A stretch of DNA of 12,528 nucleotides from Acidobacteriota bacterium (GCA_021814355.1 JAKAIJ010000057.1:1-12528), one strand, 5' to 3'; numbered from the stretch's first letter, positions 1 to 8,087 are shown. Notes: generated by a model from the letters alone, not told the origin. A program made the numbers and translations.

Positions 1-1002
1 GAGGAGGTGCTCCACCTCGAGATCCAGCTCGGGTACCAGCACCGGGGCCTCGAGGGGCTCCTGCGGGAGGCTCCTTATGCCAAGAGGCTGGCGCTCGTCG
101 AGTCGCTGGCGGGGGACACGGCCGTTGGCCACGCCACTTGCTGGGCCATGGTGGAGGAGGCGCTCGGCGGCGCGTCTACGGCACCGCGGGGTCAGGGTAT
201 GCGCGCCGTGGCGCTGGAGCTCGAGCGCCTTGCCAACCACGCGGGTGACCTCGGCGCCCTCGCGGGGGACGTGGGGTTCCTCCCCGCCGCCTCGTACCTG
301 GGCGGTCTCCGGGGGGACTTCCTCAACCTGACGGCGGCCCTGAGCGGGAGCCGCTTCGGGCGGGGTCTGGTGGTGCCGGGCGGGGTGCGCGCGGGCCTCG
401 GCGGCGCCGCGACCGACGAAGTCGCCCGCGCCTTGGAGCCGCTGGGGGTCGCCTTCCGGGAGTACGCCGGCCTCCTCTTCGACGCCGCTTCCGTGGAGGC
501 CCGCTTCGAGGGAACCGGCGCCGTGGAGCGGGAGACGGCCGAGGCGCTCGGCCTGGTGGGCGTGGCGGCGCGGGCCTCGGGGTGCGACCTGGACGTGCGC
601 CGGGACTTTCCCGCGGGTTACTACCGGTTCGCCCAGGTCTCCACCCGGGTCCTCCAGACCGGCGACGTGTACGCGCGTGCCATGGTCCGGCGGCTCGAGG
701 CGGAGGAGTCGCTGCGCTTCCTCGCCGAGTGCCTGCCCGCTCTGCCGGCCGGGGAGGGCAGCCGGCCCGCCGCCCCGCCACGCCCCGCGAGGCTCGCCGC
801 GGCGGCTGTGGAGGGCTGGCGAGGCGAGATCGTCCACGCCGCCGTCACCGGCCCAGACGGGAAGATCGCCGCACTCCAGCTCGTGGACCCCTCCTTCCAT
901 AACTGGATGGGGCTGGCCCTCGCGCTACGCGGCCAGGCCATCTCGGACTTCCCGCTGTGCAACAAGAGCTTTAACCTCTCTTACGCGGGGCACGACCGAT
1001 GA
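1..1002 (+). CDS. NiFe-hydrogenase-like / NuoD-like large subunit (5' partial)
   Basis: The frame is open from base 1 (GAG GAG GTG...), so the gene starts upstream and only about 333 C-terminal residues are seen. The opening segment with the GYQHRG motif is typical of the 49-kDa complex I / group 4 hydrogenase large-subunit family (HycE, HyfG, EchE, NuoD). The C-terminal stretch containing DFPLCNKSFNLSY is, as I recall it, the ending typical of Hyf-like large subunits. The two CxxC motifs that hold Ni-Fe in true hydrogenases are absent: AGDT (bases 109-120) stands where CGIC is expected, and DPSFHNW (886-906) where DPCxxC is expected. The protein therefore probably carries no Ni-Fe site and works as an electron-transfer/quinone-site subunit, like NuoD. 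The next gene overlaps by 4 bp (ATGA). Family is confident; partner and substrate are unknown. Confidence 0.88.
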   Translation, partial: EEVLHLEIQLGYQHRGLEGLLREAPYAKRLALVESLAGDTAVGHATCWAMVEEALGGASTAPRGQGMRAVALELERLANHAGDLGALAGDVGFLPAASYLGGLRGDFLNLTAALSGSRFGRGLVVPGGVRAGLGGAATDEVARALEPLGVAFREYAGLLFDAASVEARFEGTGAVERETAEALGLVGVAARASGCDLDVRRDFPAGYYRFAQVSTRVLQTGDVYARAMVRRLEAEESLRFLAECLPALPAGEGSRPAAPPRPARLAAAAVEGWRGEIVHAAVTGPDGKIAALQLVDPSFHNWMGLALALRGQAISDFPLCNKSFNLSYAGHDR

Positions 1003-1748
1003 TCGGGACGCTAAGGGCACGCCTGCGCCACGGGACCCGCTCCACGCCCTTCCCGCCGGAGGGGCCGGCGCTGCCCCCGGGCTTCCGCGGGCTGCCCCTC
1101 CTCGATGCCGCGCGCTGCCCGGCGGACTGCCGCGCTTGCGCCGCCGCCTGCCCCACGGGGGCCATCGCCGCCGCCGGGGCGCCCTCGCTGGACCTGGGCC
1201 GGTGCCTGTTCTGCCCGGCGTGCGTCGAGGCGTGCCCCGAGGGTGCCCTCACCTTCACGCGGGACCACCGGCTGGCCGCCTCCTCCCGCGAAGGCCTTGC
1301 CCTGGCGCCGGCCGAGCGACCGCGCGTGGAGGCGCTCGGGCGGGAGATGCGCCGCCTCTTCGGGCGCTCGCTGAAGCTCCGGCAGGTGTCAGCCGGCGGG
1401 TGCAACGGCTGCGAGGCGGAACTTAACGCCCTCTCCAACGTGGTCTTCGACCTGGGACGGTTCGGCATCCAGTTCGTGGCCTCGCCACGCCATGCGGACG
1501 GACTCGTGGTCACGGGCCCGGTCCCGCACGCCATGGCATCGGCCCTGCACGGCACCTGGGAGGCGCTGCCCGAGCCCAGGCTCCTCGTCCTCGTCGGGGC
1601 GTGCGCCCTCTCGGGCGGCGTTTTCGAGGGGAGTCCGGCGGTTTCAGGCGTCCCCCGGGACCTGCCCGTCCACCTCGCGGTTCCGGGGTGCCCCCCCCAC
1701 CCGCTCACCCTCCTGGACGGTCTGCTGGGGATGCTCGGCCGTCTCTGA
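999..1748 (+). CDS. Ferredoxin-domain / NuoB-like small subunit fusion
   Basis: A 249-residue iron-sulfur protein with two parts. Residues ~35-90 form a two-cluster ferredoxin domain (C40, C44, C47, C51 and C69, C72, C75, C79, each set ending in CP). Residues ~115-249 are the NuoB/HycG-type small subunit of group 4 hydrogenases and complex I. The proximal [4Fe-4S] ligands are all visible: C135 and C138 in GGCNGCEAEL, C202 in GACALSGG, C231 in PGCPPHP. In formate hydrogenlyase and complex I these domains are usually separate proteins (HycF/NuoI and HycG/NuoB). The fusion makes one electron path to the partner large subunit, whose stop it overlaps by 4 bp. It is the last gene of its operon. The first ferredoxin motif has C-x3-C instead of C-x2-C spacing. 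Confidence 0.88.
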   Translation: MIGTLRARLRHGTRSTPFPPEGPALPPGFRGLPLLDAARCPADCRACAAACPTGAIAAAGAPSLDLGRCLFCPACVEACPEGALTFTRDHRLAASSREGLALAPAERPRVEALGREMRRLFGRSLKLRQVSAGGCNGCEAELNALSNVVFDLGRFGIQFVASPRHADGLVVTGPVPHAMASALHGTWEALPEPRLLVLVGACALSGGVFEGSPAVSGVPRDLPVHLAVPGCPPHPLTLLDGLLGMLGRL

Positions 1749-1868
1749 TCCACCACGTGCGAGGGATTCTCACGAGCCCCGAAGACCTTTCCACGCGTGG
1801 CGGACGTGCCCTCTTCCTGGAAGCTCTCTGCGAGCTCCGCGCGCCCTGCGGCGCCCCTCCGGCGGGGG
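1749..1868. other. Convergent intergenic gap, no gene
   Basis: This 120-bp gap lies between the convergent stops of the small-subunit gene and the sigma factor gene. It holds a perfect 10-bp palindrome, CCACGCGTGG (1791-1800), and an imperfect GC-rich hairpin, GGAAGCTC/GAGCTCC (about 1818-1838). Neither is followed by a T run on either strand, so I cannot call an intrinsic terminator for either gene. Confidence 0.5.
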
Positions 1869-2729
1869 TCAGTTGAGGTAGCCCATCAGCTGGCGGGACT
1901 TCTTCGACCGCTTGAGCTTCTTGAGGGCCAGGGCTTCGATCTGCCGGATGCGCTCGCGGCTCAGGCCGAGCTTCTCCCCGAGCTGCTTGAGCGTGTGGGG
2001 CTCGTGGCCGTCCAGGCCGAAGCGCATCCGCAGGACGGCGCGCTCCTTCTCGTCGAGGTCGCGCAGCATCTCCTCGACGAGCTTGCGGAAGGACTCGTCC
2101 ATGAGGTTCTGATCCACCGGCGGGATGGTCTCCTGCTCGATCTTATCGAGCAGCTGAAAGTCCGCGTCCTCCCCCGAGGTGAGCGTCTCGAGCGGCAGGT
2201 CCTCGCTCTCCGCCGACATGAGCGCCTCCACGTTGGCGCGGGGGACGTCGAGCTCCTCGGCGACCTCCCCGGCGGTGGGGGTCCGCTCGAGGACCGGGGT
2301 CATAGCGGCGATGGTCTTGTGGATGTTGTAGAGGAGGTTGGCCTGCTTCTGCGGGATGCGGAAGGGGCCGCCCTGCTCGGAGATGGCGTGGATGATGGCC
2401 TGGCGCACCCACCAGACCGCGTAGGTGATGAACCGCACGTTCTTGTCCGGGTCGAAGCGTTTGGCCGCCTCGATGAGGCCGATGTTCCCCTCGTTGATGA
2501 GATCCTGGAAGGAGAGCCCCCACCCGCGGAACTTCTTGGCGAAGGAGACCACGAACCTCAGGTTGCTCTCCACGAGCGCGCGCAGGGCCTCGCCGTCGCC
2601 CGCCTGGACGCGCGTCCCCAGGGCCTTCTCCTGGTCCGGCGTGAGCAGCGGGAACTTGGAGATCTCGCGCAGGTAGCGCTTGAGGAGAGCGGATTCTTCG
2701 GTGGAGGGAATGCTATTCCTCTGCGTCAC
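1869..2729 (-). CDS. RpoD-family sigma factor (group 2-like)
   Basis: A 286-residue sigma-70 family factor that directs RNA polymerase to promoters. Region 1.2 is at ~12-40 and region 2 at ~53-120 (core-binding GLSFQDLINEGNIGLIEA; -10-recognition FITYAVWWVRQAIIHAI). Region 3 is at ~125-205. Region 4 is at ~215-286, with the -35-binding helix-turn-helix TLKQLGEKLGLSRERIRQIE. It lacks the long non-conserved region and region 1.1 of housekeeping RpoD and has no clear RpoH box, so an alternative group 2-like factor fits best. The start is GTG (2729), preceded by GGAGAAGG, and overlaps the end of hspR by 17 bp. Translational coupling at the tail of a heat-shock operon is likely. It probably reads near-consensus -35/-10 promoters; a heat-shock role is inferred from position only. 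Confidence 0.93.
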   Translation of the reverse strand: MTQRNSIPSTEESALLKRYLREISKFPLLTPDQEKALGTRVQAGDGEALRALVESNLRFVVSFAKKFRGWGLSFQDLINEGNIGLIEAAKRFDPDKNVRFITYAVWWVRQAIIHAISEQGGPFRIPQKQANLLYNIHKTIAAMTPVLERTPTAGEVAEELDVPRANVEALMSAESEDLPLETLTSGEDADFQLLDKIEQETIPPVDQNLMDESFRKLVEEMLRDLDEKERAVLRMRFGLDGHEPHTLKQLGEKLGLSRERIRQIEALALKKLKRSKKSRQLMGYLN

Positions 2730-3144
2730 CGGCCTTCTCCAGCCGATCCAGCAGGACCCGCACGGACGTGGAGGGAAGCTTCACCAGGGCGGCCGCCTTC
2801 TTGACCTCGGCGCGAGTGGCGCCCCCCTGGCGCATCTGCTGGAGGAAGAAGTCGAGGAACCCGTTCATCTCGTCCTGCATGCGGGCCATCTTGTCCCGCA
2901 TGTTCAGGATGACCTCCACCCCAGCGAGGTTCACGCCCAGGTTGCGGGTGAGGTTGAGGATGAGCTCGAGGCGCTCCAGGTCCCCATCGGAGTAGAGCCG
3001 CGTGTTGCCCTCGGTGCGCGACGGGCGGAGGAGGCCGTCCTTCTCGTAGAGCCGGAGGGTCTGAGGGTGGAGGTCATACCGCTGGGAGACGGCGCTGATC
3101 ATGTAGAAGCGTCGGCCGGTCTCTTTGGGCGGTCTGCGGGGCAT
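2713..3144 (-). CDS. hspR: MerR-family heat-shock repressor HspR
   Basis: 143 residues. A MerR-type winged helix-turn-helix sits at ~13-60 (YMISAVSQRYDLHPQTLRLY, then NTRLYSDGDLERL). A putative coiled-coil dimerisation segment (EVILNMRDKMARMQDEM) and a basic/hydrophobic tail follow. It has no C-terminal metal- or ligand-binding cysteines, as in HspR. Known HspR proteins repress dnaK operons by binding HAIR inverted repeats, with DnaK as co-repressor. Here the gene sits behind dnaK, hsp20 and dnaJ, and a HAIR-like site lies at the dnaK promoter, which supports the name. I chose ATG at 3144 because GGAGGTGACC precedes it directly. The frame stays open to 3234, but that part is low-complexity and not family-like. 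It overlaps the downstream sigma gene. Confidence 0.9.
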   Translation of the reverse strand: MPRRPPKETGRRFYMISAVSQRYDLHPQTLRLYEKDGLLRPSRTEGNTRLYSDGDLERLELILNLTRNLGVNLAGVEVILNMRDKMARMQDEMNGFLDFFLQQMRQGGATRAEVKKAAALVKLPSTSVRVLLDRLEKAGDAEE

Positions 3145-3165
3145 GGTCACCTCCGGCGCGTCGTC

Positions 3166-3184
3166 CGCGGAGCCTCCCTCCGCG
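3166..3184 (-). other. Hairpin upstream of hspR with SD-like loop
   Basis: A perfect 7-bp inverted repeat CGCGGAG/CTCCGCG with a 5-nt loop reads GGAGG on the mRNA strand. It sits about 21 nt before the hspR start, upstream of the true Shine-Dalgarno. It could affect ribosome loading or mRNA stability; the function is inferred. Confidence 0.4.
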
Positions 3185-3204
3185 AGATGCGCCCGGCGAG
3201 TGTA

Positions 3205-3226
3205 CCGCCCCCCTCTCGGGCGGCGG
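3205..3226 (-). other. GC-rich hairpin between dnaJ and hspR
   Basis: CCGCC+CCC pairs with GGG+GGCGG (8 bp, one bulged base) around a 5-nt loop, GAGAG on the mRNA strand. No T run follows, so it is more likely a stability or processing element in the polycistronic mRNA than a terminator. Confidence 0.4.
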
Positions 3227-3249
3227 CTCTCCACGGGGAGGAGGCTCTC

Positions 3250-4365
3250 TCAGCTCCCAGTATACGAGCGGGGGTTGTCGGGGTTCAATCGCTCGAACTC
3301 CTTGAGGAGCTCCTTGCTGCGCTCGTCGGCGACCGAGGGGACGGCCACCGCCACCTCCACCAGGAGGTCCCCGGCGACGCCCCCGCGGGGCGAGGGCATC
3401 CCGCGCTCCCGCAGCCGGAAGACCTGTCCCGACGGCGTCCCCGGCGGGATCTTCAGTCGGGCGCCGCCCGAGAGCGTGGGCACCTCGATCTTCGCCCCCA
3501 GCACCGCTTCGGGGAAGGTGATGGGGACGCGAACCTTGAGGTGGGGCCCCTCCCGGCTGAAGAGGGAGTCCGCCGAGACGTGGGTCTCGATGTAGAGGTC
3601 GCCGGGCGGCCCGCCCGAGGCGCCCGCTTGCCCCTTCCCCTTCAGCCGCACGCGGGAGCCAGTATCCACGCCGGCGGGAATGGCGGCCTCCACCGTTTCC
3701 GTGGCCTCGCGGACGCCCGTTCCGCCGCAGTCGCGGCAGGGCTCGCCCGGGTCGGCTCCGGTGCCGCGGCACGCGGGGCACGGCTGCGCGAACGAGAAGG
3801 GGCCCCGCGAGAGCCCCACCTTTCCCGTTCCGCCGCACCTGCGGCAGGCCGCGCGCTTCGCCTGGGCGGCGCGGCCGTCCCCTCCGCAGGTCTTGCAGGG
3901 CACCGTGTGGCGGACCGAGAGGCGAACCCTCTTGCCGGAGAAGGCCTCGCGCAGCGTGACCGTCACCGGGTAGACGAGGTCCTCCCCGGGCCTGGGCCCC
4001 GGCGGGGGCTGCTGCTGGGCCGCCCCCAGGAACGTCTCGAAGAGGTCGGCGAACCCGCCCGCGCCCCCCGGCGGGGCGTCGAAATCGAACCCCTCGAACT
4101 TCACCCCGCCCCAGCCGCCCGGCGCGCCGCCGCTCGGAGGGGCGTCCCACGCGCCGCCCTGAACGTCGTACCTCTTCTTCTTCTCGGGGTCGCCGAGGAC
4201 CGCGTAGGCCTCGGAGATCTCCTTGAATCGCTCCTCCGCGGAGCGGTCCTTGGGGTTGAGGTCGGGGTGGTACTTCCTGGCGAGCCGCTTGTAGGCCCGC
4301 TTCACGTCCGCGAGGGACGCCTTCTTGGGCAGCTCCAGGATCTCGTAGAGGTCGCGCCTCGCCAT
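3250..4365 (-). CDS. dnaJ: Type I (class A) DnaJ co-chaperone
   Basis: A 371-residue Hsp40 that delivers unfolded substrates to DnaK and stimulates its ATPase. The J domain is at ~4-70 with the HPD motif at 33-35. A Gly/Pro/Phe-rich linker runs ~75-125. The zinc domain has four CxxCxGxG repeats (CKTCGGDG, CRRCGGTG, CPACRGTG, CRDCGGTG), and two beta-rich substrate-binding domains follow to the end. Length and layout match full DnaJ rather than CbpA, which lacks the zinc fingers. The ATG at 4365 follows GGAGG by 4 nt. It lies 22 bp after hsp20 in the dnaK operon. The linker is unusually Pro/Gly-rich (AAQQQPPPGPRPG), probably because of the high GC. Confidence 0.96.
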   Translation of the reverse strand: MARRDLYEILELPKKASLADVKRAYKRLARKYHPDLNPKDRSAEERFKEISEAYAVLGDPEKKKRYDVQGGAWDAPPSGGAPGGWGGVKFEGFDFDAPPGGAGGFADLFETFLGAAQQQPPPGPRPGEDLVYPVTVTLREAFSGKRVRLSVRHTVPCKTCGGDGRAAQAKRAACRRCGGTGKVGLSRGPFSFAQPCPACRGTGADPGEPCRDCGGTGVREATETVEAAIPAGVDTGSRVRLKGKGQAGASGGPPGDLYIETHVSADSLFSREGPHLKVRVPITFPEAVLGAKIEVPTLSGGARLKIPPGTPSGQVFRLRERGMPSPRGGVAGDLLVEVAVAVPSVADERSKELLKEFERLNPDNPRSYTGS

Positions 4366-4369
4366 GGAG

Positions 4370-4381
4370 CCTCCGCGGAGG
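4370..4381 (-). promoter_or_regulatory. Palindrome covering the dnaJ Shine-Dalgarno
   Basis: CCTCCGCGGAGG is a perfect 12-bp palindrome whose last five bases on the mRNA strand are the dnaJ ribosome-binding site (GGAGG-CTCC-ATG). A CCTC/GAGG stem would hide the site. The stem is short, so any control of translation is speculative. Confidence 0.35.
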
Positions 4382-4387
4382 TAGGAA

Positions 4388-4822
4388 TCAGCGGACCGGC
4401 ACCCGCCGGCGCCCCGTCTTCTTTTTCGGGATGATGAGGATCAGCAGCCCGTCCGCGAGGGAAGCCCTCACCTTGTCGGCGTCCAGCGGCGACGGGAAGG
4501 CGAGCTCCCGGAGGAAGGGGCCGAAGTACCGCTCCACCCGCTGGACGTTCTCGCGGGAGAGCTCCCGGGGGGGACGCCGCTCGCCGGAGACGCGCAGGCG
4601 CTCGCCTTGGCAGAGCACGGTCACGTCCTCGATCGCGACGCCCGGCAGTTCCATCTCCACGTGGTAGTGGAGGTCGTCCTCGCAGACGTCGGTGGCGGGG
4701 ACCCAGGTGTAGGCGGGGACGGTGGCCTGGCCGGCCTCGGGCTGGAGCATCTCCTGAAACATGCCGTTGATCTTCCGCTGGAGGTGCATCAGCTCGCGCA
4801 GCGACTCACCCTTGATCGGCAT
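4388..4822 (-). CDS. Hsp20-family small heat-shock protein
   Basis: A 144-residue alpha-crystallin-type holdase that keeps denatured proteins soluble for DnaK/DnaJ. The alpha-crystallin domain spans ~38-134. It starts at WVPATDVCEDDLHYHVEMELPG and ends with the family signature ASLADGLLILIIPK (A-x3-d-G-x-L-x-I-x2-P-K). The tail RRVPVR carries a V-P-V version of the C-terminal I-x-I/V oligomerisation motif. The N-terminal arm (~1-37) is short and has Met/Gln-rich helices (LMHLQRKINGMFQEML). ATG at 4822 follows GGAGG by 5 nt. It occupies the slot between dnaK and dnaJ where grpE often lies. Co-regulation with dnaK is inferred from orientation and spacing. Confidence 0.94.
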   Translation of the reverse strand: MPIKGESLRELMHLQRKINGMFQEMLQPEAGQATVPAYTWVPATDVCEDDLHYHVEMELPGVAIEDVTVLCQGERLRVSGERRPPRELSRENVQRVERYFGPFLRELAFPSPLDADKVRASLADGLLILIIPKKKTGRRRVPVR

Positions 4823-4864
4823 GACGGCCTCCCTGGGGGCAGTGTAGCAGGAGCCGGCCCGGCG

Positions 4865-4899
4865 CGGCGAGGGGGCGCCGGCGGCGCCTCGCCTCGCCG
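4865..4899 (-). other. Long hairpin between dnaK and hsp20
   Basis: Nested inverted repeats: an outer stem CGGCGAGG (4865-4872) / CCTCGCCG (4892-4899) and an inner stem GGCGCC (4874-4879) / GGCGCC (4883-4888) with a 3-nt loop. It begins about 10 nt after the dnaK stop. No T tract follows on the minus strand. It may be a partial terminator, an RNase barrier or a processing site that makes dnaK mRNA more abundant than the downstream genes. Confidence 0.55.
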
Positions 4900-4909
4900 T
4901 CGCGAAGGT

Positions 4910-6802
<1,893 letters not shown>

Positions 6803-6804
6803 TT

Positions 6805-6825
6805 CTAGACTCCTTTTTATTCTAG
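6805..6825 (-). promoter_or_regulatory. dnaK leader inverted repeat around the Shine-Dalgarno
   Basis: On the mRNA strand CTAGA and TCTAG flank an 11-nt A-rich loop that carries the AAGGAG ribosome-binding site just before the dnaK ATG. The 5-bp stem is weak and AU-containing, which would suit a heat-sensitive structure. This is speculative. Confidence 0.3.
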
Positions 6826-6871
6826 CCTTTTCAGCATGTTGGGCCAGAGCCGCAGCTCTTAGCCACTGGTC

Positions 6872-6900
6872 AATATAATACTTTAGTGTGATATTGTCAA
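6872..6900 (-). promoter_or_regulatory. Sigma-70-type promoter of the dnaK operon
   Basis: On the minus strand, TTGACA (6900-6895), a 17-bp spacer and TATATT (6877-6872). The -35 is perfect and the -10 matches 5 of 6. The predicted start is near 6865, giving a leader of about 63 nt. It lies in an AT-rich island within otherwise GC-rich DNA. The -35 overlaps a HAIR-like repeat. Confidence 0.85.
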
Positions 6901-6901
6901 G
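6881..6901. promoter_or_regulatory. HAIR-like operator for HspR
   Basis: On the minus strand the half-sites CTTGACA and ACTAAAG flank 7 bp. Against the actinobacterial HAIR consensus CTTGAGT-N7-ACTCAAG (from memory) this is 11 of 14 matches with exact spacing. It covers the dnaK -35 box, so binding would block polymerase. The hspR gene in the operon makes it a plausible autoregulatory site. Confidence 0.65.
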
Positions 6902-6921
6902 TTTCATGAAAAGTTTAAATT
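6894..6921 (+). promoter_or_regulatory. Candidate tgt promoter
   Basis: TTGTCA (6894-6899), a 16-bp spacer and TAAATT (6916-6921) give a moderate match. It would start transcription near 6928, about 20 nt before the tgt GTG. Its -35 overlaps the dnaK -35 on the other strand, so HspR could affect both genes. Confidence 0.4.
6902..6911. repeat. 10-bp palindrome TTTCATGAAA
   Basis: A perfect palindrome directly next to the HAIR-like site, within the candidate tgt promoter spacer and just upstream of the dnaK -35. It could be a second protein-binding site; no protein is identified. Confidence 0.35.
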
Positions 6922-6946
6922 GGGCTATCCTGACCGGGGAGGCCCA

Positions 6947-8050
6947 GTGGCAATCTCTTTCCAGGTGACCGCGAGTGGGGGGAACGCACGGACGGCCCTC
7001 CTCTCCACCCCGCACGGCGCCGTGGCCACGCCCGCCTTCATGCCCGTGGGCACCCGGGCCTCCGTCAAGGGGCTCTACCCTCCCCTGCTGCGGCAGGCCG
7101 GCGCCCAGATTCTCCTCGCCAACGCCTTCCACCTGGGTCTGAGGCCCGGCAGCGAGCGAATCCGGGACCTCGGCGGCCTCCACCGGTTCATGGGATGGGA
7201 GGGCCCCATCCTCACGGATTCGGGAGGGTTCCAGGTCTTCTCTCTCGCCAAGCTGCGGGACGTGACCGAGGAGGGGGTGGCCTTCCGCTCTCCCGTGGAC
7301 GGCCAGATGCTCTTCCTGACCCCCGAGCGGGCGGTGCGGATCCAGGAGGACCTCGGAGTGGACGTCGCCATGGCCCTGGACGAGCTGGTCCCCGCGGGAG
7401 CCGGGCGGGCGGCGGCGGCCGCCGCCGTGGAACGCACGGCGCGGTGGGCCGAACGGTGCACCCGGGCGCAGGCGCGCAAGGGAACCAGCCTCTTCGGCAT
7501 CGTGCAGGGCGCCGCCGACGAGGGGCTGCGGGAACGGTCGGCGCGGCAGTTGGCGGCCCTCGACCTGCCAGGCTACGCGGCGGGCGGGTTCTCGGTGGGG
7601 GAGAGCAAAATCGCTTTCCGGCGCGTCGCGGCTTACACCGCCCGCGTGATGCCGGAGGGAAAGCCCCGCTACCTCATGGGCGTGGGGACGCCGCTGGACC
7701 TGGTGGACGCGGTTTCGTGGGGCTACGACCTCTTCGATTGCGTGCTGCCCACCCGCAACGCGCGCAACGGCTGCCTCTTCACCTCCGCCGGGACGGTGGC
7801 CATCAAGAACGCCGGCCACGCGGCGGACCCGAATCCGTTGGACCCGGAGTGTCCCTGCTGGGGTTGCCGGAACGTCTCCCGGGCCTACCTGAACCACCTC
7901 TACCGGGCCAACGACCCCACGGCGGTCCTCGTCAACAGCCTCCACAACCTCACCTTCTACCTGGGGCTGATGGAGCGCATCCGGGAGGCCGTGGCGAAGG
8001 GGACGCTGGAGGCGCTCCGGAAGGGCGTGGCGGAGGTCTATCCGGAGTAG
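6947..8050 (+). CDS. tgt: tRNA-guanine transglycosylase
   Basis: A 367-residue enzyme that exchanges guanine-34 of GUN-anticodon tRNAs for the queuosine precursor preQ1. Visible family residues are the general acid/base Asp in GPILTDSGGFQVF (D91), the nucleophile Asp in LFDCVLPTRNARNG (D264), and the zinc set C302, C304, C307 (ECPCWGC) and H333 (NSLHNL). I chose GTG 6947 because GGGGAGG precedes it by 4 nt and the family begins about here (VAISFQVTASGG). A TTG at 6920 in frame is less likely. Pocket residues differ from the usual DEC and GGLAVGE motifs: here DEL and GGFSVGE. It may therefore accept a different base. No other queuosine gene is in the window. Confidence 0.95.
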   Translation: MAISFQVTASGGNARTALLSTPHGAVATPAFMPVGTRASVKGLYPPLLRQAGAQILLANAFHLGLRPGSERIRDLGGLHRFMGWEGPILTDSGGFQVFSLAKLRDVTEEGVAFRSPVDGQMLFLTPERAVRIQEDLGVDVAMALDELVPAGAGRAAAAAAVERTARWAERCTRAQARKGTSLFGIVQGAADEGLRERSARQLAALDLPGYAAGGFSVGESKIAFRRVAAYTARVMPEGKPRYLMGVGTPLDLVDAVSWGYDLFDCVLPTRNARNGCLFTSAGTVAIKNAGHAADPNPLDPECPCWGCRNVSRAYLNHLYRANDPTAVLVNSLHNLTFYLGLMERIREAVAKGTLEALRKGVAEVYPE

Positions 8051-8061
8051 AGACGCAGCCC

Positions 8062-8087
8062 CCGCGGACGGCTTCGCGCCGTCGCGG
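8062..8087 (+). terminator. Hairpin after tgt
   Basis: CCGC-g-GACGGC pairs with GCCGTC-GCGG around a TTCGC loop (10 bp, one bulge), starting 12 nt after the tgt stop. No T run follows, so intrinsic termination is uncertain. Confidence 0.45.

Noticed and set aside
1797..2804. Plus-strand open frame of 335 codons opposite the sigma gene
   Set aside because: Antisense to an unmistakable sigma-70 factor; low-complexity translation.
3145..3234. Upstream extension of hspR by 30 residues
   Set aside because: It lacks family similarity and contains hairpins. ATG 3144 has a directly preceding GGAGGT.
2680..4434. Plus-strand open frame of 584 codons opposite dnaJ and hspR
   Set aside because: Compositionally biased mirror of the real genes with no recognisable motif or suitable ribosome-binding site.
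6803..6946. CIRCE element (TTAGCACTC-N9-GAGTGCTAA) for HrcA
   Set aside because: No such repeat in the dnaK upstream region; the repeat there resembles HAIR instead.
6803..7945. N-terminal extension of dnaK to 1011 residues
   Set aside because: It lies antisense to tgt and across the promoter. Hsp70 proteins start at MAKIIGIDLG, where a good SD is present.
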